58,445 nucleotides of DNA. Origin: Thermoplasmata archaeon (lineage in GTDB: Archaea > Thermoplasmatota > Thermoplasmata > Methanomassiliicoccales > Methanomethylophilaceae). Both the position numbers and the translations under genes were made by a program. The DNA lies in NCBI GenBank assembly GCA_015063225.1, contig SUSU01000001.1, positions 1 through 58,445 on the forward strand. The letters run 5' to 3'. Below, piece by piece: positions 23,692 to 30,739 of this stretch. The notes beneath the pieces were generated by a model. That model saw only the letters and a list, made by a program, of their open reading frames with translations. It was not told where the DNA came from and made no database searches. Each line of letters starts with the position of its first letter. The stretch's first letter is position 1.

Positions 23692-24506
23692 GTTCCGAAC
23701 AATATCTTCAACCCCTGCTGAAGGCGATGATCGGGGATTCCCAAGTGGCCTTCTCCGGGGTTCCTAACACCGTGGAGGGGGAGAGGATGCTCCTGCGTTC
23801 GTACATGAACATCAGGAGCCCCTCCCCGATCCCGTCCGATATCCTGGAACTGCAGGACCGCTATCTCACCGATAGGAATTCGGAGAGAGGCATCAGTCAT
23901 GCGGACCTGATCTCCACGGTGGACGAGTCCCTGGGGAGCGGTATCCCTTCCGCGGACAGGATCGCCCTGTGGCAAGGGGACATAACCACATTGGACTGCG
24001 ATGCCATAGTGAACGCGGCGAACTCCCGGATGCTCGGGTGCTTCCAGCCCTGTCATGCATGCATAGACAACTGTATCCACACGTATGCCGGGATGCAGAT
24101 GAGGTTGGAATGCCATCGGAAGATGTCCGAACTGAGGTCATTGTACGGTGGAAGCTATGAACAGCCCACCTCGGTCCCCATGCTCACCGACGCATACAAT
24201 CTGCCCTGCAGGAAAGTCATCCATGTGGTCGGGCCCATCGTCGAGTACGGCCTCACAGAGGAACACGAACAACTGCTGGCACAATGCTATACCAACGTAC
24301 TCGACCTGTGCAGGTCGAGCGGGATCAGGAGCGTGGCGTTCTGCTGTATATCCACAGGGGTGTTCCGTTTCCCTAACGGGAGGGCCGCGGAAATCGCGGT
24401 GGATACCGTTTCCGAATGGTTGCGGGGCGACGATTCCATGGAGAAGGTGATCTTCGATGTCTTCATGGACAAGGACAGGGAGATCTATGAAAGGCTCCTC
24501 TCCTGA
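23688..24506 (+). CDS. Zinc-type macrodomain ADP-ribosyl hydrolase
   Basis: A 272-residue protein with a helical N-terminal region (about 1-75) and a macrodomain. The ADP-ribose pocket shows WQGDITTLDCDAIVNAANS, HVVGPIVEYG and CCISTGVFRFPNGRAAEIAV. The insert CFQPCHACIDNCIHTYAG has the Cys/His ligands of the zinc-containing macrodomain class, which is usually coded beside SirTM sirtuins. It should remove ADP-ribose from proteins. Its end overlaps the sirtuin start by 20 nt, so the writer and eraser are co-expressed. Confidence 0.92.
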   Translation: MSSEQYLQPLLKAMIGDSQVAFSGVPNTVEGERMLLRSYMNIRSPSPIPSDILELQDRYLTDRNSERGISHADLISTVDESLGSGIPSADRIALWQGDITTLDCDAIVNAANSRMLGCFQPCHACIDNCIHTYAGMQMRLECHRKMSELRSLYGGSYEQPTSVPMLTDAYNLPCRKVIHVVGPIVEYGLTEEHEQLLAQCYTNVLDLCRSSGIRSVAFCCISTGVFRFPNGRAAEIAVDTVSEWLRGDDSMEKVIFDVFMDKDREIYERLLS

Positions 24507-25470
24507 CATCCCCGACGGTTACAGAGAGACCATCTCCGAGGGGATGAGATGCATCGGAACCCTCGACAGGAGACTCACCAGAGGAAGCGGTTCGGTCCAA
24601 TCCCTGATGGAGGCCATGGACGATGCCGATGCGATCGTGGTCGGGGCGGGTGCGGGTCTCAGCACATCGGCGGGTCTGACATACTCCGGAGAGAGGTTCA
24701 TGTCCATCTTCTCCGATTTCTATGCCGAGTACGGTATCACGGATATGTATTCGGGGGGATTCTATCCGTTCCCTTCACCGGAGATAATGTGGGCCTGGTG
24801 GAGCAGGCACATCTACTTCAACCGTTATGTGGACCCCCCTAAACCGGTCTACAACCAACTTCTGTCGGTATTGGACGGAAAGGATTATTTCGTGGTCACC
24901 ACCAATGTGGACCATCAGTTCCAAAGGGCGGGTTTCGATAAGGAGAGGCTGTTCTACACGCAGGGCGATTACGGACTTTTCCAGAGTACCGATCCTAACA
25001 ACAACCGGACCTATGACAATGAGAAGCATGTCCGTAGGATGCTGGAGTCGCAAGGCTTCGTCAAGGACGAGGCAGGGATCTATGGTGTCCCTGCGGACGG
25101 GGTATCCATGAGGGTCGACCACGGACTCGTACCGATCTGTCCCGATGACGGTATGCCCATGACACTCAATCTGAGATCCGACGATTCATTCGTCGAGGAC
25201 GACGGATGGAGATCGGCGTCTGCCAGATATTCCGATTTCCTTCGCAGACACGAGGGACAGAGCGTGTTGTATCTGGAGATGGGGGTGGGCTCCAATACGC
25301 CGATTATCGTGAAGTACCCGTTCTGGTTCAGGACATGGAGGGACCCGAATGCCAGATACGCCTGTCTGAACTACGGTGAAACCTATTGTCCGAAGGAGAT
25401 AGCTGACAGGTCGATCTGTATCGATGGGGATATCGGGGCCGTATTGCTCGACTTAATATCGAGCAGATGA
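24487..25470 (+). CDS. SirTM-type sirtuin (probable protein ADP-ribosyltransferase)
   Basis: A 327-residue class M sirtuin. NAD-binding GAGAGLSTSAGLTYSGERF is followed by the SirTM hallmark YGITDMYSGGFYPFPSPE, then TTNVDHQFQRAGF with the catalytic-region His and LFYTQGDYGLFQ. SirTMs modify proteins with ADP-ribose, in known cases a lipoylated carrier; no lipoate carrier or ligase gene is next to it here. The ATG at 24487 has GGGAG five bases upstream; an ATG at 24544 is possible but would remove an N-terminal helix. Confidence 0.9.
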   Translation: MKGSSPDIPDGYRETISEGMRCIGTLDRRLTRGSGSVQSLMEAMDDADAIVVGAGAGLSTSAGLTYSGERFMSIFSDFYAEYGITDMYSGGFYPFPSPEIMWAWWSRHIYFNRYVDPPKPVYNQLLSVLDGKDYFVVTTNVDHQFQRAGFDKERLFYTQGDYGLFQSTDPNNNRTYDNEKHVRRMLESQGFVKDEAGIYGVPADGVSMRVDHGLVPICPDDGMPMTLNLRSDDSFVEDDGWRSASARYSDFLRRHEGQSVLYLEMGVGSNTPIIVKYPFWFRTWRDPNARYACLNYGETYCPKEIADRSICIDGDIGAVLLDLISSR

Positions 25471-25502
25471 AGACATCGGTCCACATATCTGGGACCGGAT
25501 GT

Positions 25503-26207
25503 TCAGATGAAGTTGCCCTCGGTCATGTTGTACCAGCGGTCGGCGGCCGTGGGGTCCTTGGGGACACCGTCGCCGGACGAGTACATGTCGCCGAGGAGGA
25601 TCTGCGCACCGCGGTGCCCGTTCGCTCCGGCGGCAGAGAGCCAGCGCACGGATTCGTTGATGCTCTTTTGGCATCCCACGCCGGTCTTGTAGAACTGTCC
25701 GAGCACGAACTGCGCCTCGCGGTATCCGCCGTTGGCGGATTTCAGCATGAGCCTGAAGGACTCCTCGAGGTCTCTCTCGACACCGTTGCCGTCGAGGTAG
25801 AGGAGGGCGAGGTTGTATGCCGCCCTGATGTCCCCCGCGTCGGAGGGTCTGCGGAAAAGTTCGGCCGCACGGGCGGGGTCCGGGGGCAGTCCGTAGCCCC
25901 TGATGCACATCTTCCCGAGGAAGTACATGGATCCGAGATGTCCCTGCTCGGAGGACTTCGTGAACCATTCTCTGGCCTTCTCGTAGTCCTTCTTCGTCCC
26001 CTGTCCGCGGGCGTACATGAGGCCGAGGTAGTACTGGGCCTCGGGGTTTCCGTTCCCGGCACTCTTCTCGAGTACCTCCAGCGCATCTGGGTAGTCCGCA
26101 TCGTCACCGCTACGGAAGACGAATTTGGCCCACTCGAGGCGGTCCATGTAGCTGGGGGAGACGTCCTTCACGGAGATGCGGATGCAATTAGTCGGATAAA
26201 ACATCAT
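25503..26207 (-). CDS. Sel1-repeat protein
   Basis: A 234-residue protein with about five Sel1 repeats, such as AQYYLGLMYARGQGTKKDYEKA, AQFVLGQFYKTGVGC and AQILLGDMYSSGDGVPKD-like units. There is no signal peptide, so it is expected in the cytoplasm. Its start is at 26207 or one codon later; a further Met at codon 21 is possible. It is convergent with the sirtuin gene and divergent from the structured region at 26304-26600. Confidence 0.88.
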   Translation of the reverse strand: MMFYPTNCIRISVKDVSPSYMDRLEWAKFVFRSGDDADYPDALEVLEKSAGNGNPEAQYYLGLMYARGQGTKKDYEKAREWFTKSSEQGHLGSMYFLGKMCIRGYGLPPDPARAAELFRRPSDAGDIRAAYNLALLYLDGNGVERDLEESFRLMLKSANGGYREAQFVLGQFYKTGVGCQKSINESVRWLSAAGANGHRGAQILLGDMYSSGDGVPKDPTAADRWYNMTEGNFI

Positions 26208-26303
26208 AGTACGTTTTCGATACGGTTTGAAGGCTTTTCCGACAATCTGGGGCTCCGTGTCTTGGGCAATCGAACAATCCGTGTTTTGCTTGTTATTTGT
26301 TGA

Positions 26304-26327
26304 TTATTTGTTAATTGCAACAAATAA
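26304..26327. promoter_or_regulatory. 24-bp palindrome and TATA region of an unidentified transcript
   Basis: A perfect inverted repeat of 9 bp arms, TTATTTGTT and AACAAATAA with spacer AATTGC, lies in a short AT-rich island; an extra direct copy TTATTTGTTGA precedes it at about 26293. The 3' arm overlaps a TATA-like AAATAAAT (26322-26329) that predicts transcription from about 26352. The 95 bases 26208-26303 show nothing else. Confidence 0.55.
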
Positions 26328-26351
26328 ATTCAAATGTTGAGGGCCCGTAGG

Positions 26352-26600
26352 CCATGATGCCAGGTAAGAAGCTCGGTGCACAGAGCTTCTCGATGCGCCG
26401 AGCTCCGGCCCTGAGAATCCGAAGGGAGGTGAAAACAATCCCGAAAGATGATAAGGGCCAGGGACTGACTTGGTTGCTCACCCTGGCCCTCGGAGCGGCC
26501 CAACTGTTAGTTGGACTACTCGCCCTCATCCTAAGATGAGAGACGAGGAAACCACTTAGGGTCCCGAAAGGGACCCGTCCGAGGTCTGTTCCAGTCATCA
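26352..26600 (+). ncRNA. Highly structured putative RNA in the Sel1 cluster
   Basis: Perfect hairpins follow one another on the plus strand: AGAAGCTC/GAGCTTCT (26367-26374 with 26383-26390), GGGA/TCCC (26424-26427 with 26439-26442), GGGCCAGGG/CCCTGGCCC (26455-26463 with 26481-26489), CCAACT/AGTTGG (26500-26505 with 26509-26514), CTCATC/GATGAG (26525-26530 with 26535-26540) and GGGTCCC-GAAA-GGGACCC (26559-26576). The helix CCTCGGA/TCCGAGG (26488-26494 with 26578-26584) encloses the last three as a multiway junction. It is not RNase P, SRP, tRNA or 6S RNA by my reading. Confidence 0.5.
26354..26539 (+). CDS. Possible small single-span membrane peptide
   Basis: An open frame of 61 codons beginning 28 bp from the TATA-like box. 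The first half is basic; residues about 37-60 are hydrophobic (GLTWLLTLALG, then LLVGLLALIL) and end with Arg and stop, as in type I toxin or holin-like peptides. A shorter form could start at GTG 26429 or nearby, since GGGAGGTG at 26424-26431 resembles a ribosome site that is itself in a hairpin. The frame overlaps many perfect stems, so it may be an accident of a non-coding RNA. No family recognised. Confidence 0.25.
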   Translation: MMPGKKLGAQSFSMRRAPALRIRREVKTIPKDDKGQGLTWLLTLALGAAQLLVGLLALILR

Positions 26601-26666
26601 GCGTTTCTGTAAAAATAATTTTCCGACGCGCGCGGGTATAATAAGGGGGAGGGGTATCGAGGGCGT

Positions 26667-28121
26667 ATGAACAGTACCGACTATGTGTTTTCCGAGGAGT
26701 TTTCCTCCGCCGTCAGGGCAGGGGACATGGAAAAGGCATATTCCGCCGTCGCCGACGGTGCTGACGCCGCATCCCTCTATCTGCGCGGACTCATGCGCTC
26801 AGCGGGGATCGGTACCAAACAGGACAGGGAGGCCGGTCTCGCCGACCTCGAAGCTGCCTCCTCTGGTTTCGCCCCCGCATCCATCGTCGCCGATGAGGTC
26901 AGGGAGTGGAAACCCGGGATCGAGAAGTTCTTGCCCCTCCGTCTCCGTGCCGAGGCCAAGGACCTAGATGCCTGCAGGGAGATCTTCCCCCTCTACGACA
27001 CCGGGAAGTACGACGACGGTTCCCGTACTCCGGTGCGCAAGGACCACGCCGAGGCCATCAGGCTGTACATGCCTTGCGCCGATGCCGGCGACCACGATGC
27101 CCAGGAGACCATCGGGTACATGTACCTCATGGGCAAGGGCGTCGACAAGGATTCGGAGATCGCGATAAGGCTCCTCACCGCCGCCGCCGACGGCGGAAAC
27201 GCCCGCGCCGCCTACCGCATCGCCTACATGTACGACAACGGGCAGTGCTACGTTGACCAGGACCTCGAGAAGGCGGTCGCATGGTACAGGCGCGCCGCCG
27301 ATATGGGCAGCGCCGATGCAGCATTCCAGCTGTCCGGCATACTCTTCATGAAGGACACCAAATGGTTCGACATGAAGGGTGGTCAGAAGTACCTCCAGCA
27401 GGCCGCCGAGGGCGGATGCCCCGACGGGGAGCACCAGCTCGGACTCATGTACGCCTACGGCGCCAACGGGTTCAAGAGGGACGCCGATCTCGCCAGGAAA
27501 TATCTCGTCACCGCCGCGGAACACGGCGTCCAGCAGGCCCAGGTGGATTACGCGAACATGTGCTTCGAGGGGCAGCTCCTCCCGAGGGACATGTCCGAGG
27601 CCGCGAAATGGTTCCAGACCGCCGCGGACGGTTTCAACGGCACCGCGATGTATGCTTTAGGATGCATGTACGCCAACGGATATCACTTCGCGGAGGACGA
27701 CAAGAAGGCCGCCGAGTGGTTCATCAGTGCCGCCGAGGGCGGTGAGCCCAACGCCGAGTACGCCCTCGCCTGCTTCTACTACGAGGGCCGCGGCGTGGAC
27801 AAGGACGAGAAGAAGGCGGCGGTGTGGTTCCAGGAGGCCGCCGAACAGGGGCACCCCGGGGCCATGTCCTTCCTAGGTATGTTCAAGATCACCGGCAAGT
27901 CCATGGACCAGGACGTCAAGGGCGGTATCGAGCTTCTCAAGAAGGCCGCCGAGGGCGGCTACTATGAGGCGCAGTACTACCTCGGCAAGCTCTACGCCGA
28001 GGGCGAGTATGTGAAGAAGGACCTCGCCTACGCCAAGAAGATGCTCTCGCTCGCCGCCAAGCAGGGCGACCCCGATGCCGCCCAGATGCTCGACGACATC
28101 AAGAAGAAACGCATCCGCTGA
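26667..28121 (+). CDS. Large Sel1-repeat protein
   Basis: A 484-residue protein made of about ten Sel1 repeats, for example AQETIGYMYLMGKGVDKD, GEHQLGLMYAYGANGFKR, AMYALGCMYANGYHFAED, AEYALACFYYEGRGVDKD and AQYYLGKLYAEGEYVKKD. No secretion signal is seen. The TATA box TATAATAAG at about 26636-26644 gives a leaderless start at the ATG 26667. The next Sel1 gene follows after 9 nt, so the two are one transcript. Protein-protein scaffolding is the expected role. Confidence 0.93.
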   Translation: MNSTDYVFSEEFSSAVRAGDMEKAYSAVADGADAASLYLRGLMRSAGIGTKQDREAGLADLEAASSGFAPASIVADEVREWKPGIEKFLPLRLRAEAKDLDACREIFPLYDTGKYDDGSRTPVRKDHAEAIRLYMPCADAGDHDAQETIGYMYLMGKGVDKDSEIAIRLLTAAADGGNARAAYRIAYMYDNGQCYVDQDLEKAVAWYRRAADMGSADAAFQLSGILFMKDTKWFDMKGGQKYLQQAAEGGCPDGEHQLGLMYAYGANGFKRDADLARKYLVTAAEHGVQQAQVDYANMCFEGQLLPRDMSEAAKWFQTAADGFNGTAMYALGCMYANGYHFAEDDKKAAEWFISAAEGGEPNAEYALACFYYEGRGVDKDEKKAAVWFQEAAEQGHPGAMSFLGMFKITGKSMDQDVKGGIELLKKAAEGGYYEAQYYLGKLYAEGEYVKKDLAYAKKMLSLAAKQGDPDAAQMLDDIKKKRIR

Positions 28122-28130
28122 GGTCTTTCG

Positions 28131-28856
28131 ATGGGATTCAGGGAAGTGATGGACAGGGCCTCCTCCGGGGACCCGAGGGCGCAGAACGCACTCGGCTACA
28201 TCTACTTCCGCGGCGACGGCACCCCCAAGGACGACAACCGCGCCTTCATCTGGTTCAACATGGCCGCCGAACAGGGCGACCCCGAGGGCGAGTTCAACGC
28301 GGCGTACATGCTCGTGCACGCTATCGGCACCAACGCCAACCTCGAGGAGGCCCTCAAGTTCTACACCGATTCCGCCGAGAAGGGGTACGCCCAATCCATG
28401 TTCAACCTCGGCCACATGTACTCCGACGGGCTCGGCGTCGAACAGGACTGGGAGAAGGCGGTGCATTGGTACACGAGGGCGATGGAGGCCGGGATGGTGC
28501 CCGCCTGCTACCGTCTCGCAGTCATAGCGGAGACCGGCCGCGACGGCAGCGAACCCGATACCGGGAAGGCGGTCTCCTACTACACCAGATGCGCCGACAA
28601 CGGCTATGAGCCGGCCATGCTGCGCCTGGGGGACATGTACATGGACGGCAGGGGCGTCCAGAAGAACCCCGACAGGGCCGTGAAGCTCTACCTCAAGGCT
28701 GCCGAGTCAAACAACGCCGACGCCATGCTCAGGCTCGGCAAGGCATCCATCTCCGGCGAGGGGATGGTGAAGAGCGTAAACAACGCCAGGAAGTGGCTGA
28801 AGAAAGCTTCCGCGCGCGGGAACGAGGAGGCGAAGGCGCTCCTCGAGACCCTCTGA
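28131..28856 (+). CDS. Sel1-repeat protein
   Basis: A 241-residue protein with six Sel1 repeats (AQNALGYIYFRGDGTPKD, AQSMFNLGHMYSDGLGVEQD and AMLRLGDMYMDGRGVQKN types). It lies 9 nt after the larger Sel1 gene and resembles it in repeat sequence, suggesting local duplication. It is cytoplasmic by prediction. Confidence 0.92.
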   Translation: MGFREVMDRASSGDPRAQNALGYIYFRGDGTPKDDNRAFIWFNMAAEQGDPEGEFNAAYMLVHAIGTNANLEEALKFYTDSAEKGYAQSMFNLGHMYSDGLGVEQDWEKAVHWYTRAMEAGMVPACYRLAVIAETGRDGSEPDTGKAVSYYTRCADNGYEPAMLRLGDMYMDGRGVQKNPDRAVKLYLKAAESNNADAMLRLGKASISGEGMVKSVNNARKWLKKASARGNEEAKALLETL

Positions 28857-28930
28857 CCGTCCGCATCCTCCGTGGTTTTTCCATACGGCAATCGACGCAA
28901 TAGTCGTTCATCGAACGACGTAATACGTTG

Positions 28931-28955
28931 ATTGACGTTTACAGACCACGTCAAT
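28931..28955. promoter_or_regulatory. Palindromic operator of the mevalonate regulator operon
   Basis: ATTGACGT and ACGTCAAT form a perfect 8-bp inverted repeat with a 9-nt spacer. It abuts the TATA sequence ATTATATAA (about 28955-28963), which is about 26 bp from the GTG start at 28986. A further ACGT-AAT-ACGT pair is at about 28918-28928. The HTH protein coded immediately downstream is the likely binder. Confidence 0.6.
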
Positions 28956-28985
28956 ATTATATAACAAACTCCGATACTCTGAATC

Positions 28986-29678
28986 GTGTCGGATGCACTC
29001 AGAGAGAAGATCGCGGGGGACATAGTCCTCGCCTCCGAACCCGGAAGGGCGATCAGGAGGTGGAGGGAGGAATTCGGTCTCTCCCAGCATCAGCTCGCAG
29101 AAGCCATGGATGTGTCCAATTCGGTCATATCCGATTACGAGTCGGGGCGCCGCAAGAGCCCCGGTTCCGTTGTCATACGCCGCATGGTGGACGCGTTCAT
29201 GGAGGTGGACAGGGCCAACGGTTCCCCGGTCGCCTCCCGCTACGCTCCCCAGGACAAACTGGACTGCATCATCGCCATGGAGGAGTTCCCGGAGGGTGTC
29301 GACGAGGACGTCTTCCTCAAGGCGATCTCAGGGTCCAACATCAACCCCAGCAAGACACCCAAGAAACGCATCTACGGGTTCACCGTCCTCGATTCGCTTA
29401 AGGCCATCCTCAGCCTCTCGAGCCAGGATTACATCAAGATCTACGGATGGAGCGTCGAGCGCGCTCTCATCTTCACGGACGTGCACTACGGGCGTTCGCC
29501 CATGGTCGCCATCCGCGCCCACCCCCTCACCCCCGCCATGGTGGTGTACCAGAAACCCGATCAGACCGACGTCCTCGCCATCAAGCTGGCGGAGCGCGAG
29601 GGTATCCCCCTCGTCACCACCGATATGGAGACAGAGGACCTCGTCAGGAAACTCATTGCTCTAAAAGAAGGGAAGTGA
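28986..29678 (+). CDS. XRE-type HTH regulator of the HMG-CoA synthase operon
   Basis: A 230-residue protein. Residues about 20-75 are a Cro/CI helix-turn-helix (AIRRWREEFGLSQHQLAEAM, SNSVISDYESGRRKSPG). The rest is an archaeal-type C-terminal domain (about 110-225) with SLSSQDYIKIYGWSVERALI that may bind a metabolite. The start is a GTG placed by the TATA spacing, giving a leaderless mRNA. It sits directly before the HMG-CoA synthase gene (6-nt gap), a conserved archaeal arrangement as far as I recall, and probably controls the mevalonate pathway and itself. Confidence 0.88.
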   Translation: MSDALREKIAGDIVLASEPGRAIRRWREEFGLSQHQLAEAMDVSNSVISDYESGRRKSPGSVVIRRMVDAFMEVDRANGSPVASRYAPQDKLDCIIAMEEFPEGVDEDVFLKAISGSNINPSKTPKKRIYGFTVLDSLKAILSLSSQDYIKIYGWSVERALIFTDVHYGRSPMVAIRAHPLTPAMVVYQKPDQTDVLAIKLAEREGIPLVTTDMETEDLVRKLIALKEGK

Positions 29679-29684
29679 AACATA

Positions 29685-30737
29685 ATGGAAGGAATCGTAT
29701 CCTACGGAGCCTATGTCCCCCGCTACCGCATCCTGCCCGAGGAGATCGGCAGGGTCTGGGGAGCCGACGGGAAATCCATGGGCAAAGGCCTCATGATCAA
29801 CCAGAAATCCGTGCCCTCGCCCGACGAGGACACCGTGACCATCGCCACCGAGGCCGCCAGGTACATGATGGCACGCGTGCCCGAGGTGTCCTCCGCCGAC
29901 ATCGGCGCCGTGTACATCGGGTCCGAGAGCCACCCCTACGCCGTCAAGCCCTCGTCCGCCATCGTCGCGGCCGCCATCGGGGCCACCCCCGACATGACCG
30001 CCGTCGACATGGAGTTCGCCTGCAAGGCCGGTACCGCCGGTATCCAGGCGGGACTCGCCATGGTCAAGGCCGGATACGCGAAATACGCCGTGGCCATCGG
30101 TGCCGACACCTCCCAGGGTGCCCCCGGGGACGCGCTCGAGTACAGTGCCGCAGCCGGAGGTGCCGCCTACCTCCTCGGTTCCGAGAACGTCATCGCCCAG
30201 GTCAACAAGACCCTGTCCTTCACCACCGACACCTCCGACTTCTGGAGGAGGGAGGGCATGATGTACCCCGTGCACGGAGGCCGCTTCTCCGGTGCCCCCG
30301 CGTACTTCAGGCACGTCTCCACCGCCGCCAAGAACCTCATGAAGGCCATGGGTACCGAGCCCGCCGACTACAACTACGCCGTGTTCCACCAGCCCAACGG
30401 GAAGTTCCCCACCAGGGTCGCCGCCCAGCTCGGCTTCCAGCCCGAGCAGATCGAGTGCGGTCTCCTGACCCCCAACATCGGGAACTGCTACTCCGGTGCG
30501 GTCCCTCTGGGTCTGGCTCATGTGCTCGACCACGCCAAGCCCGGGGACAGGATCCTCGTCACCTCCTACGGTTCCGGAGCCGGTTCAGATGCGTTCGACA
30601 TCACCGTCACCGACGCCATCAAGGACTACAAGAGGCAGAACGCACCCGTCCTCGACGACATCCTCTCCAGGACCGTCGTCATCGATTACGCGACCTATGC
30701 GAAGTACAAGAACACCATCAAGATGCCGGAGGAGTGA
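29685..30737 (+). CDS. mvaS: Hydroxymethylglutaryl-CoA synthase
   Basis: A 350-residue archaeal HMG-CoA synthase that condenses acetoacetyl-CoA with acetyl-CoA for isoprenoid lipids. The nucleophile is Cys113 in EFACKAGTAG; KPSSAIVAAAIG, SQGAPGDALEYSAAAGGAA and the His-bearing VFHQPNGKFP are conserved. GNCYSGAVPLGLAHVLDHA follows near the C terminus. It is in one operon with a thiolase and a DUF35 protein, which in characterised methanogens form a channelling complex. Confidence 0.95.
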   Translation: MEGIVSYGAYVPRYRILPEEIGRVWGADGKSMGKGLMINQKSVPSPDEDTVTIATEAARYMMARVPEVSSADIGAVYIGSESHPYAVKPSSAIVAAAIGATPDMTAVDMEFACKAGTAGIQAGLAMVKAGYAKYAVAIGADTSQGAPGDALEYSAAAGGAAYLLGSENVIAQVNKTLSFTTDTSDFWRREGMMYPVHGGRFSGAPAYFRHVSTAAKNLMKAMGTEPADYNYAVFHQPNGKFPTRVAAQLGFQPEQIECGLLTPNIGNCYSGAVPLGLAHVLDHAKPGDRILVTSYGSGAGSDAFDITVTDAIKDYKRQNAPVLDDILSRTVVIDYATYAKYKNTIKMPEE

Positions 30738-30739
30738 AG

